DNA of 64,000 nt from Euryodendron excelsum (Eukaryota > Streptophyta > Magnoliopsida > Ericales > Pentaphylacaceae): contig CM065381.1 of assembly GCA_033060915.1 (NCBI GenBank), forward strand, positions 6,733,501 through 6,797,500, read 5' to 3'. Under the pieces are notes generated by a model. The model made no database searches and had not been told where the DNA came from. It worked only from the letters and a program-made list of their open reading frames with translations. Below, one piece after another: positions 23,701-35,307 of this stretch (its first letter is position 1; each line of letters opens with the position of its first letter). Both the position numbers and the translations under genes were made by a program.

Positions 23701-26700
23701 CGCATCTTTTGAGCGAGGATCTTTCAGTGTTGAAACGTCTGACAGGTTCTGGTTGTAAGTATCTGTAGCCTCAGCATCATAAACACCTAAGACAAACTCT
23801 TGAGCCACCTGCAGCATGATTTATCACCTATATCATACCCACACACCAAGACACATGCAAACATAAGAATACATTCCTGTCTATATTACATGGATTTGGG
23901 TGGGGTGTCAGGTGCTGTTATGCCTGCTGGTATGCATCGAAGTGTCGAATTCATCTAATTCTCTTCTCATGTTCAAGGACAATAGGACATGGTTAACTTT
24001 CATATTTCTTAAATGCTTCTTTTATCTTGTAGAATAAAATGGAATCTAAAAGCTGACATATGGACATTAATGCATAAAATGGGAAGCTTATGCGTTGTTT
24101 TATAGTAAACTAAAATATTTAGACATACTTAATGGGTGCATGATCAACTAAGCATGCCCGACACATATCTCATACTCTTACTTAAAGGATTAATTGTCCG
24201 ACACGGGTACTCACAAAATTTGGAAGAGTTTATGTAACATAATTTGTTACTCTAAAAAAAACGAACAGGCCCAAGTAATTTTATTTCCTTTTTCTTTTAT
24301 CTTGCAATGCACAGATGGATTGTTAGGTAAGGCACCCAACGCCTGATTCTAACTTTTTTTTTAAGTACAAAAGTTTATAACCTGACTGACTCAAACCTGG
24401 CACCTAAACTCAAGAATTATAGGCCATAACCACTATGCTGTAGCTGCTTTGTAGAGTATATTTTGCTTCATTTATTCTCGTAATAGTTTTTTCATTTCTG
24501 TTTCACCAAATTTAAGAGAGTTCAAAGTAATATTTAGAAGAAGAAAATCTTGCTCATAAGAAATTTTCACAGCCGGAGTTCTTGCGCTCTATTTCCATTC
24601 TAATTTTGGTTAATATATATACTACATATATTTTGCTGAACGTCTTTTGTTACTTAGATCCTAACAGATATCAATATCTGATCTGAATTCCATAATTTAA
24701 CTTGCGAAACAGTGGGAGCAAAAATTACACATAAAAGGCTAAAACTAGAAACTCCAAAAATTTCTCAAAAATATCCAACATGGTACACTACAGAATTGGT
24801 TAGGCATCCTTAAACATTTAAAGCAAATTAAAAAATTCATTCATGAAATGCTTTTTTTATTTTTTGGATAAGCCATTCATGACATGCTTATGCCTTCCCT
24901 TTCATAGGTACGACACTCAACTACACGAGTAAAAAAGTAAATGGTAGAACATTACTGGAAAAAAATTAAAACAATCAAATTCCATTAGCAGAGGATGGCC
25001 AAGTCAAGATTGAGAACAACTTAAGAGAAACTTAAGGGGTCACCTTTTCATCTTCCAGATGAAGTTGCTGCAACTGCTTCTGGTAACAAAATTGATATGT
25101 CCACCAACCCTCTTGCTGCATGACATTTTTGGCTATATAAATATTTTGAATTATAACAAATAATACAATCGTAAGCAACTTCGTGCTGAGCCGTCAGAGC
25201 ACAAAAGTGGATGCTAAACTAAAGGTGCATCAATGTATAAGAAAATTTTTATAGATAGAAATAAATTAGTCCATCAAAAATCAATATCAGAATATACGAA
25301 AAATAATTTTTGATGTTGGACACGTCAAAAGAGGTATTAGGTGGTAGATTCTAACTCTGATAAAGCATTGGTCCTTTAGTTCCTCAAGTAGCTCGTCTGG
25401 TGTCTTCAATTTAATCCGTTTCTCAGTTTCCACAATCAAACTGCTTGTATTCTGTTGAGAAACTGGCTTTCCACTTGTGGATTTCTCCACTTTAGGTAAG
25501 AAACATAAAAACTTCTCCCCATTTTTGTTGGGCATAACCACAGACTCCTGGTCATCATGCTGCAAAAACCAAAATTTGGCCCACATGTTAGATCGTAACA
25601 TATACTTCTCTTTCTGCTGCTAGAGGAGAAATTTCACAGCACATGGGGTTCGGAGTGAAAGCAAAGATGATTAACTAAATCACTGCACCAAAGTGATTTC
25701 AAGGTAGTTGTAGTTAAACAACTTACTTACAACCCTATGAGCCATCACAACTTCAGAGGGATGTACACCAAGAACATTAGAAAAGGACTTGCTCAATTAC
25801 ATGAGAGCATTAAAAGGCAAGGCTTTGAGAATGGAACCTTCAGCTAGATTGGTACACCACCCACAAGGGTTTCTTTTTTTTTCTTCTTCTTCTTCTTCCC
25901 CAGTTTTTTTTGGGTTGGTGGGACAGCCATTCAGATTAAGCACCTAAAATTATGTCCAAAACCCTACATATCCTCAACCACAAACCTCTACAAAAAGAAA
26001 ATTGACCAGCTATATCTTTCCTACATATCAAATAGTTTCTTTCATTCAAGAACACAAAATTCCTCAACATTTATATCTAATACACATATTGCTAGGTATG
26101 CAAAACTGGAGCGATGCCATGCACTCTCAGTAGTAGGTTACTTTGATTACTTGAGGAGGTTCCTTCTAATCTCTGGAAGAAGATTTAAAATATACTACTG
26201 TTTAAGATGTGTAAGCTTCCTATTCATTAGAAACCTTCTTTAAATGGTAATTAACTGCGTCAATGTTTATTATTGATTTGCTACCCATTTATCATCAGCT
26301 CTTATTGAGCAATGTTATCTGCCTTTGTGTTCCCTTAAATTTTTCTATGTTTTCAGTTTCAAGTCAATGTTATCACTACTCTACCTTGGAAGGAAAACAA
26401 ATGGAATGTCTTAGAACCCAAAGTGCCATTCAGATTGTGCAAGTCCCCATCAAAAAGAAATGAGGACCAACAATTTATCAGAAACACTATTTTCATGTCT
26501 TATTATCTAATTTTCATGTATGAGTTACGAAGTAACTAAAATGGTAAAGAGACATGATTTGCAAAAGAACTCATTATAACACATTTCGGTATAAAAGAAA
26601 AATAATAAAAATATGGCAACACCAACAGCTCAAATCTGCAAGTGGATGGGTAAAACCTTTTCTCACAATTAATTTTTCCATTGGTCAACCAATATGACTC

Positions 26701-28235
26701 CTATAGGTCAGTAAATGGAAAGGCTGAGAAGATAAGTGCTAAAAGATTAAGCGGGCACCAAAAGACAAAATGGAAACACAAATAATAAAGTAGCACAAGG
26801 TGAACTCCTCTAAAAAGTTTATCTTTCAAGAATCCAAAAATGTTATAGAATGTTTCTTTTTGGTGCTGGCAGAGTACTCAACTAACATGGTATCACCCAA
26901 GACAAAATATCATATGATTTGAAAGTTATTATGCTTCCTTACAGGATGAAAAGGTGAGTCTTCTGGATGAAATTCAATTTTGTAGTTTGTTTCCTGAGAG
27001 CTACGACTGGTCCCACCTGATATCAACAGTTAATAAAACAGGAAAACAAAAATCAGTATTGCAGCACCCGGAATCACTAACAAGAACACAAAATTTCTTA
27101 TTGTAGACTTGCTACAAAGATGGAAAAAAACAATCAGTTGTCACAAAATCTACTGAAAAACCTGGCTTTCCTAGCATCAAAATAGTTGAATTCATAAATC
27201 TAACTCATATAACTCCCATGATTGAAAGAACACCTCATTTGTGGCCCTCCAGACATTGAGGATTGAACTACTATTACTAAAAAAATTCTGAAGTCTATCC
27301 AAGTCACAGTATGGCTGCAACACTGAAAAGCACGTCTAAACAGAATTTGACGTTTGGCAGCTCCCACTTTATACCCAGTTTCCAACAGTGAGCCTACAGT
27401 TTGGTCTAGGTGCAATTGTTTCTCCAGCTGCCGGTTCAACAGTTTTGACATGTTTTCTCCAATAGCAAGCAGTTTAAACCAAGGACAAAAGGGAACAAGG
27501 CAAACTCAATTTATGAATCAATGGGATCATAGCATAAACAATACAATCCTGAAGACTAGGCCAACGTTCACAATCAACACTCCTTGTTGGTGCCTCTGAA
27601 TGCAGAACCAACTCTAGCCCAAACCCGACATCACATATGCTCCTTCCATCTCATGGATGCTGTCACTTGAGTGAATTTCGAGCAAAAGCAACAGTAATGT
27701 TCATGTAATGTATATATATACAATTATACATATATACAGAGTAACAGATAGACAGACATATGCATACATAAAACAAGAAACCGTGTAATATAGGTGAAGT
27801 TAACCCTCACCAAGTTTCCAGATTATTTAGATATATAGGAAATACAACATGGCTATCTCTGAAAATATAATCTTCATGAACAACCTCTGAACCCTTTACA
27901 CATATAAAACCTTCCATCCAAACAGAAAACCAAAGACTTAGTAAACATATATCCACTGAATAAAAAAAGTTATGGCAACAAAAAAAACACTAAGACACCC
28001 TACATATCCAATAAGCCAGAAACTTAATACACTGAAACCCAATAAAAAAAATTATCGACTTGGTTCAATTTGTTTCTCTTTTTTCACGTTTTCCTCGAGT
28101 TTTCTCGGGAAACAGACAGAAGATACCAAATGGAAAATTGTTACCTGCGTGAGCTGGGAAAATCAGTTCGGCCAAGACTTCGTGGTTGAGCAGATTGATC
28201 GACAAAAGTAGGACCCACCCTAACACCAATCCCAT
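20752..28235 (-). CDS. OS9: OS-9 homologue (EBS6-type ER lectin for ERAD), 8 exons
   Basis: ER-luminal lectin that recognises trimmed N-glycans on misfolded glycoproteins and hands them to the HRD1-HRD3 ubiquitin ligase (family knowledge). Exons, 5' to 3' on the minus strand: 28235-28145, 27016-26943, 25559-25356, 25115-25044, 23808-23693, 23586-23520, 23437-23331, 20920-20752. They total 900 bp, 299 residues. Exon 1 encodes a signal peptide (GLVLGWVLLLSINLL, cleavage near residue 22). The MRH domain spans about residues 75-240. It includes the QEGWWTYQFCYQ motif and an even set of cysteines, and the four sugar-binding residues can be placed: Q in YQFCYQ, R in VRFVCSE, E in ITELSTC, Y in CKYALT. 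Start chosen for the signal peptide and the ATG at 28233-28235. Arabidopsis OS9 is about 282 residues. No KDEL is present. Introns 4 and 7 hold transposon copies without harming splice sites. Confidence 0.93.
21036..22033. mobile_element. 998-bp hAT-type element in OS-9 intron 7
   Basis: The ends TAGGAATGGCAA and TTGGCCATCCCTA (reverse complement TAGGGATGGCCAA) are inverted repeats. They are flanked by near-identical 8-bp duplications gacacgca (21028-21035) and gacatgca (22034-22041). Subterminal parts are rich in GGGGCGGG/CCCCGCCC-type repeats. The middle 700 bp (about 21190-21880) is of ordinary composition and does not resemble the ends; it may be captured host sequence. Confidence 0.75.
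22265..22635. repeat. Dispersed repeat family A, copy in OS-9 intron 7
   Basis: Runs from ctccggtacaggtgttaagt to gagtccgggtaacatag. Internal words (catttcttaa, gctcctttattttctagg, atgcataa, cccgtacccaag) parallel the copy at 23885-24245. Confidence 0.65.
23885..24245. repeat. Dispersed repeat family A, copy in OS-9 intron 4
   Basis: Contains gggtggggtgtcaggtgc at the left and gtccgacacgggtactcac followed by gtttatgtaacata at the right. Same order of blocks as 22265-22635, only about 1.6 kb away in the same gene. Confidence 0.65.
24300..24455 (-). mobile_element. SINE remnant in OS-9 intron 4
   Basis: Read on the minus strand it has an A-box-like acagcatagtggttatggc and a B-box-like ccaggtttgagtcag about 40 bp apart, then a body ending gggtgccttacctaacaatcc. 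This is the tRNA-derived SINE layout, in the same orientation as the host gene. Confidence 0.55.
25560..28144. other. OS-9 introns 1 and 2: no separate gene recognised
   Basis: Apart from exon 2 (26943-27016), this stretch is non-coding. A short (CTT)n tract lies at about 25880-25900 and TA-rich runs at 27708-27740. No protein-like frame or structured element was found. Confidence 0.5.
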
Positions 28236-28690
28236 CTTCCCAACCTTGTTTCTTCTGTGAATCGAAACCCTAAGTGTTGGAAGAAGAAGATGACCGGTGT
28301 TCTGCGACGCAGAGAAGCTTTTCCCCGACGAGCCTTGACTCCCGAGTCTCTTGACTCTGCCTTACTCTTCTGAAGGAGATGGCTTCAGGAGTGATCATAC
28401 GCTGTTGAGGACTGTAGTATAGGGAACCAATCAAATAAGGCCGCGTCAGGAAACTGAGGCTATTGTTTGTGACGTGGCAATAGATTATTGGTGTAGATGA
28501 GGCTGAACTGAAAACTCTTAAATCAGTGCGTAAGCTGAAGATATTTTTATGGGCTGGATCTGCAGAACCATTGAGTCCACTGCAATTGGAAAAGCCCAAA
28601 TGACCACAAGGCGTGGCCTGAAAATATATTTTATACATTTTCCCTTTTTCGGCTTATCTTGTGATATGCAAGAGGCCTCAATTGAAAAAG
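28236..28690 (-). promoter_or_regulatory. 5' leader and promoter region of OS-9
   Basis: Immediately upstream of the OS-9 start codon and GC-richer than its surroundings. No single element can be assigned with confidence. Confidence 0.35.
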
Positions 28691-28699
28691 CCCAACTAA

Positions 28700-29060
28700 T
28701 CACAAGAGGTGGCTAAGTAGTTGGCTTATTTTTATGTAGATTTTAAGTTCAATTTAACCTACTTTCTTCTTAAGAGGTCATAGGTTTAACTCTTGTCATA
28801 GATAAAAGTGCACATTATGGTGGTTTATTTTTCACACTTGTGGTAGCTCTTGCCCTAACTATTGGTTAGTAGCGTCTATCCCCCATACCCTGTAGGAGTA
28901 GCTAATTTCCTAACTATTGCAAGGAAAAAAAGTTTCAATCCCTCTTTATGCGCCCTTGTGGTCAGATATTATTCATATAATACATGAAGTTTACATGATT
29001 CGTATAGATGGTAGCCTTGCAAGTGCTTAAGCAAGTAGTCGGCTGAAAGCCTGAACAATT
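28700..29060 (+). mobile_element. SINE remnant, same family as 6130-7220
   Basis: Head: gaggtggctaagtagttgg (A-box-like) and cataggtttaactcttg (B-box-like). Body: agtgcacattatggtggtt and cttgtggtagctc. Tail: cccttgtggtcagatattattc, also seen near 5745. Boundaries are approximate. Confidence 0.5.
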
Positions 29061-29214
29061 TATCACAAAATATGGGGAAAAGCCCAACCCTACTTTTGCC
29101 TCTTGGGTATGTATCCCATTTAAGGAAAATTTATTCCGTACACTTGAAGCACCTGATACAAAAGTAAAATGTTATTTTTCTATAAAATTTATTAAAAAAA
29201 TTTTAGTAGAATGA

Positions 29215-29590
29215 TTTGGAAATGTTATTTCTATAATAATGCTATTCTTTTAAAAAAAATTATTCAGAAAATCTCACCAGAATGAGAGCTTTTTACTTTT
29301 AAAAACACTTATTGTGATGACTCTTAATTACAGAAATGTCACTGTTATATCATTTTAATAAGATTTTGTGTGAATTTTTGGAAGAATAGTATTTTTTTAT
29401 TTTAAGGACGATGTTATACAAACTAAAAATTTATACAAAATTTCTATATAAATAATGTGTTTTAATGAGAGTTTTTCACTTTAAAATAAAATACCCACTA
29501 TAATGACTTTTAATCATAAAATTGTCACTGTCACATTATTTTGTATGAAATTTTTTATAAAAATAACATTTTTTTTTTATTTTAATGCGA
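29215..29590. repeat. Dispersed repeat family C, two adjacent copies
   Basis: Two diverged head-to-tail copies (about 29215-29395 and 29400-29590). Each has ataatg near the start, a gagagcttttta/gagagtttttca block, cacttattgtgatgactctt/cccactataatgactttt, and a final tttttgtgtgaattttt/ttttgtatgaaattttt. Related to 8845-8980. Confidence 0.55.
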
Positions 29591-29599
29591 CATGGTCTC

Positions 29600-30364
29600 A
29601 TTCAATCATCTCTCATTTTGTACTGAAGATTTTGTATAAATTATAACATTACCATATTAAGAAACCACGTATAAGGAGTAACATTGTCACTTAGTCATAA
29701 ATTATATTCAACCCATACTATTGTTGAATATTGCACGCAATTTGGCATTAACATCTGTGTTTGGGTGACAATCACTCCAACATTAACTTAAAGCCCAACT
29801 TTATTTTAAGTACCTTTATTTGCAAAGGGTTGGCATGAAATTTTCAAATATGCCCTCAAGTCTGAAAGTGTATTAGGCGGTGGCGTGTCAGGTTGTCTCA
29901 AGTTGAACATATTGAGTTCAGGAATACAGTTTGTCGTTTGCCTGTGGTCCAAAAGTCAACCCTCATATAATTTGGTAAAATAGATAGGACGGTGATAAAT
30001 TTTGTAAAATGATAAAAATATTCATGCATGTAACAATATTTTTATTTTGATATAAAAAAGGAATATTTTATTTTAAAAAATAAAATAATAACAATATTCA
30101 TCTAGTAAAATTGTCATTAATTTTAACGGGTTTTATTTATTTTATAATTAAATTTAAATCATAAATTTATAAAGAAATTATGTATTTACTTTTAAACCAT
30201 ATATAATATTTGTTTAAACTATAAAAAAGTAAAATCCAATTATCCCTTGAATTTATGGACACGAAAAAAAATAGAGACTGTTTCTTTAGCGCTAGTAATT
30301 GCCTTGCAACTGTGGAAACATACAATATTCTTAAGACTAGCAGATGATGGAGGCCCACTGGTCA

Positions 30365-30365
<1 letters not shown>
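29600..30365. other. Intergenic, nothing recognised
   Basis: AT-rich spacer between repeat debris and the GA microsatellite. Confidence 0.4.

Positions 30366-30368
<3 letters not shown>

Positions 30369-30460
<92 letters not shown>
30369..30460. repeat. (GA)46 microsatellite
   Basis: 92 uninterrupted bases of GA. The open frames it creates on both strands (Arg-Glu and Ser-Leu repeats) are artefacts. It directly abuts the Tourist-like MITE at 30469. Confidence 0.97.
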
Positions 30461-30463
<3 letters not shown>

Positions 30464-30468
30464 TCTTA

Positions 30469-30790
30469 GGGCCTGTTTGGAACTGTGAAAAGGAATGACA
30501 AAGGAAGAGAAAGAGAGAAAGAAACTATAAGAAAAGTGATTATTATCTGTTAAGTAATTTTTCAAAGAAAACAATTTTTCTTGTTTTAAATTTAAAGAGA
30601 TGAGGAAAGAAAATAATAGGGTAATTAACTATTACAAGAAAAAAAAATGAAAAGTCAGAAAAAATAGCTTTTCTGGTTTTTTTATAAACTTTTTTTTCTT
30701 CCCTCCTAAACTACAAACCAAGCAAAGAAGAAAACAAAATTATTATTTTCATTTATTTTTCCTTCTGTTTCTCATGTTCCAAACAGGCTG
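30469..30790. mobile_element. Tourist-like (Harbinger) MITE, 322 bp, TTA duplication
   Basis: Terminal repeats GGGCCTGTTTGGAAC and GTTCCAAACAGGCTG are inverted copies of each other. TTA flanks both ends (30466-30468 and 30791-30793). The interior is purine-rich on one side and T-rich on the other. Confidence 0.8.
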
Positions 30791-30999
30791 TTAAGGACAC
30801 CTCTATATGGCAGACAAAAGCTAACTTGTACCCCCATAGAAAGGGTTGGTTCCCCACCCAATACTTTAATCCATGAAGAAAATTTGCACAGTGGGTTGGT
30901 GTGGTCACTACTCACAAGACCCAATACTAACTATATGTGGTCACTATGCCCAATACTAGTTATATAATTATATATATTGTGGGTTCTGGCTTGTTTGGG

Positions 31000-32917
31000 T
31001 AACAGTATCCTTTCCAGTCTGTCTTCAGTTTTGATCAAACCTTACTTTAGGAGGGAGAAGACAGACTATATACATAGATATATGTACATATATTAGCAGG
31101 TACTATTTCCAAAATCTTGATGTATGTAAAAGTTCTACTTCCAAAATCTTTACATGTCTCTATATTGCTAATTGCTACTTCCAAAGTCACTGCATCATCT
31201 AATTTAAAATTTCAATTTGGGTGCTTAGAAATTGGCAAAATTTACATATAAATTCATAAGTTTCCCAAAAATTTAGTTTTACATTAAGTGGTTGAATTTG
31301 AATCTATCACAATTTGAATAAAATAATTGGCCAAAAAACTGAAACATTCAGCTTGTATAAAACCTATTTAGATTCAAAATTTCAAAAACAAAAAAGCATT
31401 TTAATATATTTTTTAAAATTTGGTGTAATTATAAGTATTTCGAAAATAAGTTGATGATGTAGTGACTTTGACCTAGCATAGAAAGCAAGAAGGTATAAAA
31501 AAAAAAATAAGGTGAATAAGCAATCAACAACCAATTAGCCTCCTAGATGCAAAAACAAAGATGAATGAGCTATAGAACATATGAAATATGAGAAAATACT
31601 CAACTTGGCTTTTTGATCGTATTCTTTTATAGAACAAAAAGAATATATGACAGTCAAATTTGAATTTGTTTTATAATTTTGTTTCTCTAATTTAACGTGC
31701 CGGTCTTTATTGAAAAAATGAATTTTATGAAAAGTACAAATTTTATCAGGTTGATTTAATTGAATAATTTCTAACATTTTGTTTGGAAACTTTCAAAACA
31801 CTGTACAAAGTAGGAATAAGTCTGGGAGTAGTCAAAACCGAATACCGTTTTGCCGTTAAGCTTTCGTATCCAAGGCGTCGCCAACAAACTTAGGGTTTAC
31901 GTAATTGCGGGACCCACTTATCATATTTGTTCGGTAACACTGTTTATTATTATTATTATTATTATTATTAATAAGAAGAATAAATAAATACAAATTTGTT
32001 TCACTTTATTAATTAAAAATAATAAGGATTTTATTTATTTTTATTTTTTTTATATTTTTTGTGGCGTTTACGTTAAGCTTTGAAACTCTATGTTCTGATA
32101 TTACGTCACAAAAATAAAATAAAAAAAGGTGTAAAGAAACCAACCCAAGCAGCCAACAAGATTTGGTCGGTTTTCCTTCCATTCCTGCAAACCCAAAGCG
32201 ATATATGTATAGATATATATATCAAAGCATATTTTTCACATTTTCTCTCTTGATTGTACCGGAAATTCTCTTGAAAGTTCTTGAAGAGGAATCCTGTCTC
32301 CCAGATAAGTTTCCTTCTCAAAGTTCTGTCATTTATTGTGTTATTATCCAAAAGAAAGAATTGGGTGTGAAAAAATGAAGTGATTGTGGCTGAATTTGGT
32401 TCAGTTTCTCTCTCTGTTTCTCTGAATTGGGATTTGTTTTTGTTCCGGGTCAGCATCAACAAGTCCTAATTTGGAGGGAAGGAAAAATTTTCATTTCTTT
32501 GGATTTTTGGGATTCTCTGGTGTTTTGGATACGTATTCTGTTATATTGAACAGAACCCATTTGAGTTTGGGTCAAAACTAGGGTGTCGTAAGATCTTTCA
32601 CCAAAGTTTACATCTGATTCGAGGTTTTATGTAGAATTGATTTCTGGGTTTTAGGTTAGTTGTTATATAAAAGCGCATGGTATGAAAAATGGGGGTTTGA
32701 AGTCTTGATTCACAAAGTTTTGAAGTTTGATGTTGCATTGGTCTCTTGGGATATTGTTGTTTTTAGATTTAGAAGAGTTCTGTTCTTGTATGCAGCTTTT
32801 CTGTGATGTGTTATATGTTTAATTGGATTGGGTCAGGAGGGTTTCAATTCAGAGTAAAATTATAGTTTTAGAAATTCAAGTTTGAAGTTTTTGGTCATTT
32901 AGACTGTTGGGTTCAGG
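31000..32917 (+). promoter_or_regulatory. Upstream region and long 5' leader of the PHOX gene
   Basis: Holds a (TTA)n tract at about 31944-31970. From about 32150 the sequence becomes leader-like. The last bases before the ATG (ctgttgggttcag then gATG) resemble a splice acceptor, so a 5' UTR intron ending at 32915-32916 is possible but not shown. Confidence 0.4.
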
Positions 32918-35058
32918 ATGGAGAAGCAATTTGGGAAGAAGAAGAAACAGGTGGGAACAAAATCAGGCGATTCGGCTAAGAAGGAAAGTAAATTTGGGGA
33001 TAATAGCCCAAAAGCGTATGATAAAGATACGGCTGTATTCATTTCAATGGCCCGTGAGTTGAAGGATGAGGGGAACAAGTTGTTTCAGAAGAGGGACTAT
33101 GAAGGAGCCATGTTAAAATATGAGAAAGCTATCAAGTTGCTTCCAAGAAACCACATCGATGTATCCTACCTTAGGAGTAACTTGGCTGCATGTTATATGC
33201 AGATGGGTCTCAGTGAATATCCAAGGGCAATCCATGAGTGCAATTTAGCTCTCGAAGTCACGCCCAAGTACAGTAAAGCACTCTTGAAGAGAGCTAGATG
33301 TTACGAGGCTTTGAGTAGGCTGGATTTTGCACTGAGAGACGTAAATACAGTCTTGAAAATGGAGCCGAAAAATATCATGGCAATGGAGATTGAGGAAAGG
33401 GTTAAAACAACAATCCAGAAAAATGGCGTCAAAACAAATGATATACCAATTGATTTTCTTCCAGAATTTGTAGAACCACATTGTGCTTCACCTCCGCCAA
33501 AAGCAATGAAAGAGAAGCCCCAAAAGAAGAAGAGCAAAAAATTTGAAAAGACTGAAGACAAAACTGAGGAGAGGAAGGTTGAGGACGAAGTCAAGGAGAA
33601 GAAGGTAGAAGAGGAAATTGACAAAAAAAAGGCTGAGAACAAAGTTAAAGAGAAGAAGAGAGAAGCGAAAACAGATGAAAAGAAGGCTGAGGACAGAGTT
33701 GAGGAGAAGAAGGCTGAAGATAAACTGGTTGTGGAGGAAAAAATAAGTAACGGTATAGAAGAAGGGCCTAAAAGGAGTGTTAAATTGGTGTTTGGGGAGG
33801 ATATAAGATGCGCGCAGTTGCCTTTCAATTGCAGTATTTTGAAACTGCGGGAAGTTATACGTGAACGCTTTTCAAGTTCAAAAGCCTTTCTTATCAAGTA
33901 CAGGGATGAAGAAGGTGATTTGGTCACAATCACCACTAACGAAGAGCTGAGGTTGGCTGAAGCATATACCGAACAACAGCGTTCTGCCAGGCTGTATATA
34001 ATTGAAGTTAATCCAGAGCAAGATCCATTCTATGGCAAGGTTAAAAAGGAAGAGGAGCTGCACGAGCCTAATAGAAAACATAATAATATTACCGAGAATG
34101 GAAGTATGGGGAAAGGAAAGAAGACACAGATGAGGCCACCTTGCATTGACGACTGGATTATCGAGTTTGCTCAGATTTTCAAGAACTATGTCGGATTTAA
34201 TTCTGATGGGTATTTGGATCTTCATGAGATGGGGATGAAGCTCTACTCTGAGGCAATGGAGGAGACTGTTACAAGTGATGAAGCCCAAGACCTTTTCCAC
34301 ACAGCAGGAGAAAAGTTTCAGGAGATGGCAGCTTTGGCCTTATTCAATTGTGGAAATGTTCACATGTCCCGGGCAAGGAGGAGGGTGTACTCAACAGAAG
34401 ACACTTCAAGAGAATCCATACTTGCTCAGGTTGTAACTGCATATGATTGGGCACAGAAGGAATACTTGAAAGCAGGAAAGAGATATGAAGAAGCACTGAA
34501 AATTAAACCAGATTTCTACGAAGGCGTCCTAGCTCTAGGGCAACAGCAGTTCGAGCAGGCAAAACTATCTTGGTATTATGCTGTCAGCACCAATGTTGAT
34601 CTGGAAAATTGGCCAACCACAGAGGTTCTTCAGCTTTATAACAATGCCGAGGACAATATGGAAAGGGGAATGCAGATGTGGGAGGAATCAGAGAAGCAGC
34701 GTCTTAGTGAACTATCCAAGCCAAATAAAGTAAAATCCCTGGTGCTCAAATTTGGTTTGGATGGAGTATATAAAGATATATCTGCAGAAGAAGCTGCAGA
34801 GCAGGCTGCAAACATGAGGTCCCAGATAAACCTTTTGTGGGGTACAATGCTCTATGAGCGGTCAATTATGGAATTCAAATTAGGGCTTCCAGTGTGGCAA
34901 GAATGCTTGGAGGTTGCAGCTGAAAAGTTTGAACGTGCAGGAGCTTCTCCAACAGATATAGCTGTTATGATAAAGAACCATTGTTCCAATGATAATGCCC
35001 ATGAAGGTAATATATACTGTATATATACACACACATATATGATATTGCTTGACTTTGC

Positions 35059-35121
<63 letters not shown>

Positions 35122-35307
35122 TGCTTGGAATATCTCTGACCACATACTATGATTATAGGCTTGGGGTTCAATATTGACGAGATAGTAGAGGCGTGGAACG
35201 AGATGTATGAAGCTAAAAGGTGGCAAAGTGGTGTTCCTTCTTTCCGATTAGAACCATTACTTCGACGACGAGTTTCAAAACTTTATCATGCCCTGGAGCA
35301 TGCGTGA
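32918..35307 (+). CDS. PHOX-type TPR and PB1 domain co-chaperone (PHOX3/PHOX4 group), 2 coding exons
   Basis: Plant PHOX proteins combine an Hsp70/Hsp90-binding TPR domain with a PB1 domain; one member (CLMP1) acts in chloroplast positioning (family knowledge). Exons 32918-35006 and 35159-35307 give 745 residues. The TPR region spans about 42-160 with carboxylate-clamp residues visible ([28 protein letters not shown]), so it should bind EEVD tails. A charged Lys/Glu linker runs 195-285. PB1 spans 286-365 with a lysine in VKLVF and an acidic OPCA-like [17 protein letters not shown]. The C-terminal half (about 405-745) is conserved and helical, ending [16 protein letters not shown]. The second exon, joined in phase (GAA G / GC TTG GGG), restores the conserved tail [22 protein letters not shown]. 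Without splicing, the frame runs into a (CT)n intron. Confidence 0.93.
35064..35117. repeat. (CT)27 microsatellite in the PHOX intron
   Basis: About 54 bases of CT inside the 152-bp intron between the two PHOX coding exons, about 40 bases before the acceptor at 35157-35158. It can serve as an extended polypyrimidine tract. Confidence 0.9.

Noticed and set aside
30247..30574. Open frames of Arg-Glu (+) and Ser-Leu (-) repeats
   Set aside because: They are translations of the (GA)46 microsatellite; no conserved flanks.
33301..33936. Minus-strand Ser/Phe-rich 211-residue frame
   Set aside because: Antisense of the Lys/Glu linker of the PHOX gene.
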